From Clostridiales bacterium (GTDB lineage Bacteria > Bacillota > Clostridia > Christensenellales > CAG-138): DNA of 46,213 bases. The notes beneath the pieces were generated by a model. The model searched no databases. It saw only the letters and a list, made by a program, of their open reading frames with translations, and was not told the DNA's origin. A program made the translations under genes and the position numbers. The stretch is from contig DUPG01000002.1 in the NCBI GenBank assembly GCA_012838425.1, forward strand, positions 1 through 46,213, written 5' to 3'. The number at the start of each line of letters is the position of its first letter. Positions within the stretch are counted from its first letter, which is position 1. Shown piece after piece: positions 28,740-36,924 of this stretch.

Positions 28740-28768
28740 ATTATATCAAACGCAAGTATACATTTCAA
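28740..28768 (-). promoter_or_regulatory. Sigma-A promoter of nfeD-floA
   Basis: Minus strand TTTGAA region with TTGAAA (28768-28763), 17-nt spacer, TATAAT (28745-28740). It sits between the ychF stop and nfeD. Confidence 0.75.
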
Positions 28769-28774
28769 ACAGTA

Positions 28775-29863
28775 TCATACATTGAATCTAAAATGCACTA
28801 TATCTCCGTCTTTTACAATATAGTCCTTGCCTTCCGAGGTTATAAGCCCCTTTTCTTTACAAGCGGTAAGCGAGCCCTCATTTATCAATACATCATACGG
28901 CACTACCTCAGCGCGTATGAATCCGCGTTCGAAATCCGTATGTATTTTTCCTGCCGCCTGTGGTGCTTTTGTGCCTTTAATAATTGTCCATGCGCGGCAC
29001 TCGTCACTGCCTACTGTGAAGAAGCTTATTAGCCCCAAAAGACTGTAGCATGCGCGTATTAAACGGTTCAAGCCGCATTCCGCCAAGCCTAACGCTTCCA
29101 AGAATTCTGTCTTTTCCTCGCTGTCAAGCTCTGATATTTCTTCTTCAATCTTAGCGCACAGCGCGATAACCGCAGCGCCTTCCTCCTTAGCCGCCTGCTC
29201 TACCTGCTTCACATAGGGGTTTTCTTTTGAAATATCGTTATCAGCTATGTTGGCGACATATATTACAGGCTTGCTCGTTAAAAAGAACTGCTGCTTTACT
29301 ATCTCTTGCTCTGCCTCAGTAAACTCGCATGAGCGAACAGGCTTGCCGCTCTCCAAATGCGCCTTTATGCGTTCGAATAGCTCAACCTGCGCCAACAGCG
29401 CCTTGTCGCCGCCCTTTGCCATCTTCTTTGTTTTGTCTATGCGGCGTTCTACGGTTTCCAAGTCCGCGAAAACAAGCTCAAGGTTTATCGTTTCCATATC
29501 GCGCAAGGGGTTTATAGAGCCGTCAACATGCACTATGTTTTCGTCCTCAAAGCTGCGCACGACATGCACAATAGCGTCAACCTCGCGTATGTGCGACAGG
29601 AACTTATTGCCCAAGCCCTCCCCGCGTGACGCTCCCCTTACAAGCCCGGCTATATCAACGAATTCGATAACAGCGGGCGTGGTTTTCTTAGGTGAGAACA
29701 TATTGCTCAAAGTATCGAGTCTCTCGTCGGGAACTTCTACCACCCCGACATTAGGGCTTATAGTACAAAAAGGGTAGTTCGCCGCCTGTGCTCCCGCCCT
29801 TGTGATTGCGTTAAATAATGTGCTTTTGCCTACATTGGGCAAACCAACAACACCAAGCTTCAT
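28775..29863 (-). CDS. ychF: Redox-regulated ATPase YchF (Obg family)
   Basis: 362 residues, the family's usual length. GLPNVGKSTLFNAIT is the P-loop, DIAGLVRGAS the G3 motif, and NIAD takes the place of the GTP-type NKxD, consistent with ATP preference. A coiled-coil insertion and the C-terminal TGS domain (EVVPYDVLINEGS ... GKDYIVKDGDIVHFRFNV) follow. It acts at the ribosome and in stress responses. The ATG at 29863 has GGAGG 5 nt upstream; an ATG 12 nt earlier overlaps it. Promoter at 29892-29920. Confidence 0.96.
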   Translation of the reverse strand: MKLGVVGLPNVGKSTLFNAITRAGAQAANYPFCTISPNVGVVEVPDERLDTLSNMFSPKKTTPAVIEFVDIAGLVRGASRGEGLGNKFLSHIREVDAIVHVVRSFEDENIVHVDGSINPLRDMETINLELVFADLETVERRIDKTKKMAKGGDKALLAQVELFERIKAHLESGKPVRSCEFTEAEQEIVKQQFFLTSKPVIYVANIADNDISKENPYVKQVEQAAKEEGAAVIALCAKIEEEISELDSEEKTEFLEALGLAECGLNRLIRACYSLLGLISFFTVGSDECRAWTIIKGTKAPQAAGKIHTDFERGFIRAEVVPYDVLINEGSLTACKEKGLITSEGKDYIVKDGDIVHFRFNV

Positions 29864-29891
29864 AAGTACCTCCATCAGAGAATCAGAAATG

Positions 29892-29920
29892 ATTATACAG
29901 CATACTAATAGAAATGCAAA
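29892..29920 (-). promoter_or_regulatory. Sigma-A promoter of ychF
   Basis: Minus strand TTTGCA (29920-29915), 17-nt spacer, TATAAT (29897-29892), about 28 nt before the start codon. Confidence 0.65.
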
Positions 29921-29959
29921 ATGCAGAATGCAGAATAATTAAGTGAGGAATTTGCGCAC

Positions 29960-30012
29960 ATAGCGCGCATGAAATTGTCTGCGGCAATGAAATAATGTGC
30001 ATAGCGCAACAT
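29960..30012. repeat. Micro-hairpin array with ATGAAAT spacers (inverse orientation)
   Basis: GCGC-motif hairpin around 29954-29967, ATTG ... CAAT (29974-29988) and TGTGC-ATA-GCGCA (29996-30008, one G-T pair) are separated by ATGAAAT (29969-29975 and 29987-29993). The spacer is the complement of the ATTTCAT at 26341-26446, so it is the same family reversed. It follows the lipoate operon. Confidence 0.55.
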
Positions 30013-30051
30013 GAATGATTTTTTTCTTTTGCGCCATGTGGTGAGGATTAC

Positions 30052-31044
30052 TCACTCTACGCCCATAATCGCTTTTGCAAGCTCTTCACTCGAAATCCGG
30101 TAAATTGCGTTTTCGTGCGCTTGCAGTCGTTCTAATACTGCTTCATATTCGTACTTGCAGCCTATAAGGGCATTTATTAAACTATCTAAATCTACTGCAA
30201 AGAAATCGCCTGTGAGTGCAAGTGAGCTTATATGCCCATTTTCTACATTCAAGCTTGCTGTGAGCTTGCCGCCCGCGAAGTAGCCTGTATTTATAATAGA
30301 AAACTTAGGCGACTTGCCGAATACAAACTCCCAGCTCATAAACTCATGCGCTATTTCGTTTATTCCCGAAATATCCGCCTGTGTCAACTCGTGTGAATCA
30401 TAGCTTTCACCCATAATTGAGTTCACTACACGCGCTTTGAACTCCTCAGGCGCTATCTCATAATTTAGGTGTTCGGAAATATTGGTTACGCGCTCCCTGA
30501 CAGACTTAATGCTCTTTGATATTATTTTATTCGGGTCAACTGTTGTCGCACGCACCATCTGCTCAATATCTGTGCTGAATAAAAGTGTTCCATGATGAAC
30601 GGTAGCCCCGTTTTGCTTGTATTGCGCATTTCCGGAAATCTTCTTGCCGGCAAGCGTGATGTCGTTTCTGCCCGTTACACAGGCATTTGCGCCTAAATTG
30701 TTGAGCGCTGACTTGATTAGCTGCATATATTCGGAGAAATTGATTTTATCGGCCTCTGCGTTATCCGATTTTCTTATGAATGAATACTGATAGCCGCCCA
30801 AGTCCGTAAAAACCGTACCGCCGCCCGACATTCTGCGCAGTATATGTATGCCTTGCGCTTTTGCGTACTCTACATCTATTTCTTCAAATACATTTTGATA
30901 CTTGCCAACCATTAAAGTAGGCTCTGTGCGCCAAAGCATAAATACGGTATTTTTCTCTATAAGCTCAGGCTTTTTCGTAACTATGTACAGCTCTGTGGCT
31001 AAGTTGAAGTACGGGTTTGTTGAGTTGGTTTCTATGTATATCAT
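30052..31044 (-). CDS. lplA: Lipoate-protein ligase A, second paralog
   Basis: 330 residues. It activates lipoate with ATP and attaches it to a carrier lysine. RRMSGGGTVFTD is the lipoate-binding loop, RNDI and KKISGNAQ hold the catalytic Lys, and HHGTLLFS follows. A C-terminal accessory domain (about 245-330) makes it a full-length ligase. It begins with a 4-nt overlap of the lipA stop, which implies coupled translation. It is the third gene of the lipoate operon and about 35 percent alike by eye to the ligase part of the first gene, sharing the same key motifs. Confidence 0.93.
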   Translation of the reverse strand: MIYIETNSTNPYFNLATELYIVTKKPELIEKNTVFMLWRTEPTLMVGKYQNVFEEIDVEYAKAQGIHILRRMSGGGTVFTDLGGYQYSFIRKSDNAEADKINFSEYMQLIKSALNNLGANACVTGRNDITLAGKKISGNAQYKQNGATVHHGTLLFSTDIEQMVRATTVDPNKIISKSIKSVRERVTNISEHLNYEIAPEEFKARVVNSIMGESYDSHELTQADISGINEIAHEFMSWEFVFGKSPKFSIINTGYFAGGKLTASLNVENGHISSLALTGDFFAVDLDSLINALIGCKYEYEAVLERLQAHENAIYRISSEELAKAIMGVE

Positions 31045-31892
31045 TTTCTTCCTGCCAAGAGTGCTTCATAAGATTTATACGAGCTGCGCGCCAAGGGCAT
31101 AGATACTACATATTTTATTCCCGCTTCCTCAGCTATGCGCTTGTATTCTAAAAAGTCGCTTTCAGTGGCATAGCGTATTAGCTCCGCATGCTGCTTACTT
31201 GGGCGCAAATATTGACCAATTGTAAGAATATCCACCTCAGCGGCTTTTATATCTGAAATCAGCTGCTTTATCTGCTCCAAACTCTCGCCAAGCCCTACCA
31301 TAAAGCCTGTTTTTGTGAGAATTTCGGGGTGTGTGCGCTTGCAGTATTTCAGCACATCAAGCGAACGCTCATACACCGCCTGCGGACGCACCTTGTGGTA
31401 AAGCTCCTTCACGGTTTCTACATTGTGATTCAGCACATCGGGCGAAGCGGAAAGCACGGTATCGAGCGCGGCTGTGTTTCCTAAAAAATCGGGTATAAGC
31501 ACTTCAACCGTTGCGCCTTCGCATATACGCTTTATCTCTAATATTGTTTTTCTGAACTGCTCTGCGCCGCCGTCTGATAAATCGTCACGCGTAACAGATG
31601 TAACTACAACATGACGCAAGCCTAACTTCTTCGCGGCTAAGGCTACATTCGTAGGCTCGTTTTCGTCAACCGGCACAGGTCTGTTGTGCTGAACATTGCA
31701 GAAGCTGCAATTGCGCGTGCAGTACTTTCCCAATATCATGAATGTCGCTGTGCGCTTTTTGCTGCACTCGCTTATGTTGGGGCAGTTGGCTTCGGCGCAT
31801 ACTGTATTAAGGTTCAGGCTATGTATAAGCCCCTCAACCTCACCGACCTCGTTTGCGTTATATCTTACCTTTATTTTGTATTGCTCTGCCAT
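31041..31892 (-). CDS. lipA: Lipoyl synthase
   Basis: 283 residues. It inserts two sulfurs into protein-bound octanoate. The auxiliary cluster motif CAEANCPNISEC (CxxxxCxxxxxC) and radical SAM motif CTRNCSFC (CxxxCxxC) are intact, and the conserved C-terminal Ser lies in ARSSY. LGLRHVVVTSVTRDDLSDGGA is the family signature. It starts directly after the stop codon of the lipoyl-domain fusion, with no gap. Octanoyl-protein must be supplied by a ligase because no lipB or lipM is present, and the two LplA paralogs are the obvious candidates. Confidence 0.96.
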   Translation of the reverse strand: MAEQYKIKVRYNANEVGEVEGLIHSLNLNTVCAEANCPNISECSKKRTATFMILGKYCTRNCSFCNVQHNRPVPVDENEPTNVALAAKKLGLRHVVVTSVTRDDLSDGGAEQFRKTILEIKRICEGATVEVLIPDFLGNTAALDTVLSASPDVLNHNVETVKELYHKVRPQAVYERSLDVLKYCKRTHPEILTKTGFMVGLGESLEQIKQLISDIKAAEVDILTIGQYLRPSKQHAELIRYATESDFLEYKRIAEEAGIKYVVSMPLARSSYKSYEALLAGRK

Positions 31893-32129
31893 TTAGCTGT
31901 TTATTATCGCAACAGGAGTGTTGACCTGCACCGTATCGCCTTCCTCGACAAGCAGCTTTTCAACTGTACCGTCTGCAGTCGCTTCAACCTGCACCACTAC
32001 CTTGTCTGTTTCAACCTCAAACAGCGGTTCGCCCGCCTTTATTGCTTCGCCCTCTGCTTTCAGCCAGCAGCAAAGCATGCCGCTTTCCATAGCAGGCGAT
32101 AGCTTGGGCATTACGACTTCCTTTTTCAT
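31893..32129 (-). CDS. Possible internal product: free lipoyl-domain carrier protein
   Basis: 78 residues, in frame with the fusion above. The start is the ATG at 32129 with a full AGGAGG ribosome binding site at 4 nt spacing. It spans one lipoyl domain (VVMPKLSPAMESG to VAIINS) with the lipoyl lysine at residue 43 in ETDK. Whether it is translated separately is an inference from the ribosome binding site alone. A free single lipoyl domain would resemble lipoate-binding carrier proteins rather than a dehydrogenase E2 subunit. Confidence 0.5.
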   Translation of the reverse strand: MKKEVVMPKLSPAMESGMLCCWLKAEGEAIKAGEPLFEVETDKVVVQVEATADGTVEKLLVEEGDTVQVNTPVAIINS

Positions 32130-33056
32130 AGAACCTCCTAATATGCAGGTGAGAAGCAGCTTCGCCTCCTCCTCCCGCAAAAAATCCAACAAGTTTATTA
32201 TCTTAGATATTTCATAAAAGTCAAGCGTGGCGCCTGTAAGGGCTTGTGCTATTCTGCTTTCGTTACCGTATGCCCAGCTTAGCTCAAACGCCTGTATTAT
32301 GCCGCTTTTTACGCTATAACTCACTTTCGCCTGCTCTGATTCAAACGAATATGTAAACGCGGGGCTTTTTGCCATATTCCATTCAAAGCACTTGTACTTG
32401 GCTTCCAGCTCTGACGCCCTCTCTATTATATCGTTTGGAATTTCTTGAACGGAATCACAGAAGCGCATAGCCAAAGCGCGCATAAAATCATTTACGCTTA
32501 GAGGGTTTTTAATGTGCTCACTGATATTCGTTACATCTGCCCTGCGCGACTGCACCGCCTTTGAAGTGAATACGCCCTCTCTTTTGCAAAAAACATAGTG
32601 CATTCTTTGCAAATCGGCAGAATACAGCAGCGTGCCATGGTGCAGGGCTTTATTTTTTGCTTTGCGCTGGGCGTTGCCTGATATTTTTTTGTCGCCTATG
32701 TATATGTCGATATCATTTTTGCGAGCGGCATTTACATCTAATTCATTGAGTGCCTTGGCAAGATAGTCCAAAAAATCGTACTCAACGGTTATTGAGTCGC
32801 TGCTTGAAATCACGCTGAAATTTATGTTTCCCAAATCGTGATACACAGCCCCGCCGCCGCTTTCCCTGCGCAATATGGGTATGCTGTTCAACACGCAATA
32901 TGGGTAGTTTACCTCCTGATACGCGTTTTGGTACTTGCCCACCACCACGCAGGGTGAGTTTCTGTATAGCAAAAAGCACTCCTTGCTTTCAAAAAGCGCT
33001 TCCTCTAAAGCGAGGTTAAAATATGGGCTGTAGTATGGGCTAATGTAGCAAAGCAT
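31893..33056 (-). CDS. Lipoate-protein ligase fused to a lipoyl carrier domain
   Basis: 387 residues. Residues 1 to about 300 are a complete LplA (PYFNLALEEALF, RRESGGGAVYHD, NDIDIYIGDKKISGNAQ, HHGTLLYS, then the accessory domain). Residues 310-387 are an E2-type lipoyl domain with the modifiable lysine at 352 in FEVETDKVVVQ. No stop lies between them; the joint reads CILGGSMKK. Yet AGGAGG (32139-32134) sits 4 nt before the in-frame ATG of the lipoyl part, so a free lipoyl domain may also be made. The start at 33056 matches the start of other LplA proteins but has no ribosome binding site; TATAAT ends 6 nt before it, so the message may be leaderless. No E1, E3 or catalytic E2 part is nearby. 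Confidence 0.9.
   Translation of the reverse strand: MLCYISPYYSPYFNLALEEALFESKECFLLYRNSPCVVVGKYQNAYQEVNYPYCVLNSIPILRRESGGGAVYHDLGNINFSVISSSDSITVEYDFLDYLAKALNELDVNAARKNDIDIYIGDKKISGNAQRKAKNKALHHGTLLYSADLQRMHYVFCKREGVFTSKAVQSRRADVTNISEHIKNPLSVNDFMRALAMRFCDSVQEIPNDIIERASELEAKYKCFEWNMAKSPAFTYSFESEQAKVSYSVKSGIIQAFELSWAYGNESRIAQALTGATLDFYEISKIINLLDFLREEEAKLLLTCILGGSMKKEVVMPKLSPAMESGMLCCWLKAEGEAIKAGEPLFEVETDKVVVQVEATADGTVEKLLVEEGDTVQVNTPVAIINS
32134..32139 (-). promoter_or_regulatory. Internal ribosome binding site inside the LplA-lipoyl gene
   Basis: AGGAGG on the minus strand, 4 nt before ATG 32129. It encodes part of LGGS in the fusion, so it doubles as linker codons. Confidence 0.7.
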
Positions 33057-33062
33057 AGGCGC

Positions 33063-33092
33063 ATTATAGCATTTATAAAGCAATATGCGCAA
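33063..33092 (-). promoter_or_regulatory. Promoter of the lipoate operon, placed for a leaderless mRNA
   Basis: Minus strand TTGCGC (33092-33087), 18-nt spacer, TATAAT (33068-33063). Exactly 6 nt separate the -10 box from the ATG at 33056, so transcription would begin at or next to the start codon. Confidence 0.6.
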
Positions 33093-33100
33093 CACGACGC

Positions 33101-33128
33101 TTGATTTTACTGGCTGTTATGGTATATT
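33101..33128 (+). promoter_or_regulatory. Sigma-A promoter of the DUF815 ATPase gene
   Basis: TTGATT (33101-33106), 16-nt spacer, TATATT (33123-33128), 27 nt before the start codon and back-to-back with the lipoate operon promoter. Confidence 0.6.
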
Positions 33129-33155
33129 TGTATAAACACCTTATATGGAGGAATT

Positions 33156-34499
33156 ATGGCTGATTATATTTCAGATGTTATACAACTATTAAGCAGCTTG
33201 AACAGGCTTACAGTAATGCGCGCCTGCTTGGATACTCCGCCCTTTACAGCGTTGTTAAAAATGCTTCAGGCGATTATAAAGGGCAAAGTGTTCGATGCGG
33301 AAATGTATTATCACGAAATGACGCACGCGCTGTTAGAATCAAAGGCGCGCAGAGTTAGCGGCAATCTGTTTATCGACTATATCCTTTACACCATAATAGA
33401 GGTGCCTAACAGCTTTTCAACCGCTGCGGCGCAGGGCTTCATCGATACGCCTGTATATGCGGCAATGCGTGAGGATCTGCAAATACTCTTAAACGCTACG
33501 AAGCTGAATTCGCCTACAATTCAGCGCTATTTAGAGCTTGCTTCGGGCGATAAAATGCGCTCGCAGGATAGGATTGCGGAGCTGGCATCTGCGGCATTGG
33601 GCGGAACCGCGATAAAGACGCCTGCGCGTGATGCTCAGCCAAAGGCAGAGGCGGGGATTCCGTTGAAATATGCTTCCTTCTCATGCTTGTCCTGGGATTA
33701 CGGCGAGTTCGAGCTCAGGGATTCATATGTTTCAGACGCGGCACTTGAGGAAATATACCTCCGCTGCTTAGCTAAGGACAGAAGCGGGCTCATAGATGAC
33801 CTGTGGAACTTCTTTTACTCATATGGCACAGGCGACTTCCTAAAATACAATGTATTCGAATATGCGCCACAGGAAAGCGAATATGCCATAGTACCGTACA
33901 AGCAGTCTATTATTTCTTATGAGGACGCCGCGGAATGCTTATACGAAGAACAGCGCGAGCAGCTAATAAACAATACAATAGCGTTTATGCGCGACGATGA
34001 GGTTAACAACACTCTCATAACAGGCGAATCGGGCATGGGCAAAACCACTATGGTATTTGCGCTTCTGCACGCCCTGCAAGAGGTCAGGCTTGTGAAAATA
34101 TCAGGCAGAGATGTGCGCGCGGTATTCAAGTTAGGCGAGCTGGCGGAAACGCTTTCAAAGCAGCCGTTAAAGTTCGTATTGCTCATAGATGACTGCGACA
34201 GCAATATTGAGGAAATAGAAAGGCAAATGAAGAAGAGCATGCCGCAAAATGTTCTCATATACTGCACAGCGGTTCAACAGCGCATATCGCATGTTTTCCA
34301 ATCGTATATAAGGCTTGAGAACCTATCAGTTGCGCAGTTCGCAAGGTTTATTCATAAAAAGCTGATGGAGATGGGCAAGGACATAGATGTTTCCTGCGTA
34401 ACCAACGCTATTATGGATTACCAGTTAGAAACGCATCTTCCCTTTACATACTTTGCCGCAAAACAGGTATTGCGCGAGCTGTTAAGCAAGAATAATTAG
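33156..34499 (+). CDS. DUF815 AAA+ ATPase
   Basis: 447 residues. A helical N-terminal domain of about 200 residues precedes an AAA+ core with Walker A TGESGMGKTT (near 288-297) and Walker B FVLLIDDCD. This arrangement matches DUF815, a family of unknown role. GGAGG lies 5 nt before the ATG. It diverges from the lipoate operon, and its last 4 nt overlap the end of feoB on the other strand. Nothing in the context fixes a function. Confidence 0.85.
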   Translation: MADYISDVIQLLSSLNRLTVMRACLDTPPFTALLKMLQAIIKGKVFDAEMYYHEMTHALLESKARRVSGNLFIDYILYTIIEVPNSFSTAAAQGFIDTPVYAAMREDLQILLNATKLNSPTIQRYLELASGDKMRSQDRIAELASAALGGTAIKTPARDAQPKAEAGIPLKYASFSCLSWDYGEFELRDSYVSDAALEEIYLRCLAKDRSGLIDDLWNFFYSYGTGDFLKYNVFEYAPQESEYAIVPYKQSIISYEDAAECLYEEQREQLINNTIAFMRDDEVNNTLITGESGMGKTTMVFALLHALQEVRLVKISGRDVRAVFKLGELAETLSKQPLKFVLLIDDCDSNIEEIERQMKKSMPQNVLIYCTAVQQRISHVFQSYIRLENLSVAQFARFIHKKLMEMGKDIDVSCVTNAIMDYQLETHLPFTYFAAKQVLRELLSKNN

Positions 34500-36649
34500 C
34501 AAAATAGCCTTGCAATATTTGCGAATACAAAGCACAGCGCAAAGCCTATAAGCGTAGGAATTATAACAGACAGGGCAGTCCATTTCAGGCTGCCTGTTTC
34601 CTTTTTTATAGTGAGCAAGGTTGTTGAGCAAGGCCAGTGCATTAACGAAAAAATCAATACGCACACCGCCGTTACCCATGTCCAGCCATTTGCTATAAAC
34701 AGCTGCTTCAGGCTTTCAAGACTGCTTAGCTCTAATATGCTGCTCTTTGACATATACGCCATAATGGTTATGGGAATAACAACCTCATTTGCAGGAAAAC
34801 CCAATATGAACGCCATTAAAATAACCCCGTCTAAGCCAAAAAACCTTGCGAACGGGTCTAAAAAGCGCGACAATACGGTTAAAAGGGTTTCTCCGCCTAC
34901 ATATATGTTGGCGAAAAGCCAAATTATTATCCCGGCAGGCGCGGCGACTAATACCGCCCTTCCCAGCACGAACAGAGTTCTATCCAACAGCGAGCGCACA
35001 AGCACCTTCAACACCTGCGGCTTTCTGTAAGGCGGAAGCTCTAAGGTAAAAGACGACGGAACGCCCTTCAATATAGTTTTTGAAAGCAGCTTTGAAGCAA
35101 GGAATGTGAGCAGTACTCCAAGCACTATTATTCCTGCAAGCATGGCGGCGGAAATTATTGAGTTGAAAAGCCCGCTGCCTGTTATAGCAAAAAACATAGT
35201 GATTACCGCAATAAGCGTAGGCAGCTTGCCGTTGCAGGGAACAAACGAGTTTGTAAGAATTGCTATAAGCCTTTCACGCGGCGAATCAATTATGCGGCAG
35301 CCCACAACGCCAACCGCAGTACAGCCAAAGCCCATACACATTGTTAACGCCTGTTTTCCGCAGGCGGAGCATTTCTTAAATGGCTTGTCGAGATTATACG
35401 CGACGCGCGGCAGGTAGCCTGAATCCTCTAACAGCGTAAACAGCGGAAAGAATATAGCCATAGGCGGAAGCATTACAGATACAACCCATGCCAGCACCCT
35501 AAACATTCCCTGCACTGCTATCCCATGCAGAAAGGGCGGCGCGTTTATCAGATGAAACAGCTTGTCGAGCTGCGATTCAACCCAATATAGCCCGTCAGCC
35601 AACAGCTGCGAAGGGTAGTTTGCGCCCGATATGGTTAGGTATAGCACAAGTGTTAGCAATAACAGCATTATGGGGTATCCCGTCCACTTGCTTGTGAATA
35701 TTCTGTCTAATCTGCGGTCGAACTGGTCATAGCGCTTGGTTTTCAGCTTCACCACCTGCTTAGCTATGCGCTCGGCTTCTAATACTATGCTTGTAACTAT
35801 GCTGTCCTTGTAGCTGTTTGAATCCAAATCATGCGCTTTTAATACTTCCTTTGCGCTATCCAACGCATTTGAGATATTATTATTGTCTAAAATGCTGTAT
35901 CCGAAAAAGCTGTGCATTTCGTCTAACAGCTGAGTGTCGCCGTCAATCAGCTTAAGGCTTAAAAAGCGCGTATTCAATGATGTGTTCAGCTCGCTGTCCA
36001 ATACCGGCTGCAAAATGCTTATGGCTTTTTCTATAGGTTCAGCATATTTGATTTTCATGGGGCTTTGCTTTTTCCGGTTTTCTACCGTATCGTCAAGTGC
36101 TGAAATCAATGCAGGCAGCGTGCTTTTCTTCCGCGCTATAACGCCCACAACAGGCACTCCCAACAGTCTTGAAAGTGCGTTAAGGTCAATTTTTATTCCC
36201 TTGCGCTTGGCTTCGTCTAACAGGTTTACACATACTATTGCATTTTTCGCAAGCTCTATTGTTTGCAGCACAAGGTTTAGGTTGCGCTCTAAGCAGGTAG
36301 CGTCGCATACTACTATTACGGCGTCTGTGTTTCCAAAGCACAGGAAGTTTCGTGCTATCTCCTCCTCAACCGAATTTGACATCAACGAATATGTGCCGGG
36401 AATATCCACTAATATATAGTCGTTCTTATCAGATGAAAACCTGCCCCTTGCATTTGATACGGTTTTGCCCGGCCAGTTGCCCGTATGCTGATTCAATCCC
36501 GTTAAGCTGTTAAACAGCGTGCTTTTGCCCACATTCGGATTTCCCGCTATGGCAACAGTATATATGCTTTCGTGCAGGCATTGCGCTTTGCGAGCGTATG
36601 GCAAATGCAAAGCCTCGCGCCGTTTTCGCAATATTCGGAAATACCTCAT
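34496..36649 (-). CDS. feoB: Ferrous iron transport protein B
   Basis: 717 residues. The N-terminal GTPase domain has GNPNVGKSTLFN, DIPGTYSLM and NLLDEA (G4). A helical domain follows, then a membrane part with two gate-like halves; CSACGKQALTMCMGFGCTAVGVVGC is the cysteine-rich pore motif of clostridial FeoB. It imports Fe2+ across the inner membrane. An N-terminal extension of about 30 basic residues precedes the G domain; it may instead start later, but the ATGA overlap with the feoA stop favours this start. No feoC is present. Confidence 0.95.
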   Translation of the reverse strand: MRYFRILRKRREALHLPYARKAQCLHESIYTVAIAGNPNVGKSTLFNSLTGLNQHTGNWPGKTVSNARGRFSSDKNDYILVDIPGTYSLMSNSVEEEIARNFLCFGNTDAVIVVCDATCLERNLNLVLQTIELAKNAIVCVNLLDEAKRKGIKIDLNALSRLLGVPVVGVIARKKSTLPALISALDDTVENRKKQSPMKIKYAEPIEKAISILQPVLDSELNTSLNTRFLSLKLIDGDTQLLDEMHSFFGYSILDNNNISNALDSAKEVLKAHDLDSNSYKDSIVTSIVLEAERIAKQVVKLKTKRYDQFDRRLDRIFTSKWTGYPIMLLLLTLVLYLTISGANYPSQLLADGLYWVESQLDKLFHLINAPPFLHGIAVQGMFRVLAWVVSVMLPPMAIFFPLFTLLEDSGYLPRVAYNLDKPFKKCSACGKQALTMCMGFGCTAVGVVGCRIIDSPRERLIAILTNSFVPCNGKLPTLIAVITMFFAITGSGLFNSIISAAMLAGIIVLGVLLTFLASKLLSKTILKGVPSSFTLELPPYRKPQVLKVLVRSLLDRTLFVLGRAVLVAAPAGIIIWLFANIYVGGETLLTVLSRFLDPFARFFGLDGVILMAFILGFPANEVVIPITIMAYMSKSSILELSSLESLKQLFIANGWTWVTAVCVLIFSLMHWPCSTTLLTIKKETGSLKWTALSVIIPTLIGFALCFVFANIARLFC

Positions 36650-36876
36650 TCAGTACCCCGCTCTACTAATATTTTTGCGCCGTCCTCACAGCGTATGGCA
36701 ATTACCGCGCCCCTTATAAGATATGCGCAGGGGTCGCCTAATGGACTCTTTCCCACGCATTCAACCTCAGTATTTTCTACTAAACCAATGTCTAACAGCC
36801 TTCTTCTTATGCTTCCGGTCGAAAACAATGCCTTTACCCTTGCTTTTTGCCCGGTATTCAGCTCGCACAAATACAT
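36646..36876 (-). CDS. feoA: Ferrous iron transport protein A
   Basis: 76 residues, an SH3-like fold: YLCELNTGQKARVKAL, RRRLLDIGLVENTEVECVGKSPLGDPCAYLIRGAVIAIR. It supports FeoB. I chose the ATG at 36876 because its protein starts where FeoA proteins start and AGGGG lies about 10 nt upstream. A TTG at 36900 and an ATG at 36885 are in frame but place the ribosome binding site wrongly. Coupled to feoB by a 4-nt overlap. Confidence 0.88.
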   Translation of the reverse strand: MYLCELNTGQKARVKALFSTGSIRRRLLDIGLVENTEVECVGKSPLGDPCAYLIRGAVIAIRCEDGAKILVERGTE

Positions 36877-36900
36877 ATCCAACATACCCCTACAATACAA

Positions 36901-36924
36901 TTAGGATAAGGAAACTTTACCTAC
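36901..36924. promoter_or_regulatory. Candidate DtxR-type operator between feoA and its regulator
   Basis: TAGGATAAG (36902-36910) and CTTTACCTA (36915-36923) form an imperfect inverted repeat around GAAA (7 of 9 positions pair). The TTAGG/CCTA ends resemble known DtxR/IdeR boxes. Its place 25 nt ahead of feoA and about 60 nt ahead of the regulator gene would allow control of both. Confidence 0.45.

Noticed and set aside
32127-32145. Frameshift or sequencing error joining lplA to a separate lipoyl gene
   Set aside because: The frame is continuous through both conserved domains with no stop on either side of the joint. An error removing a stop by substitution cannot be excluded, but no frameshift is needed.
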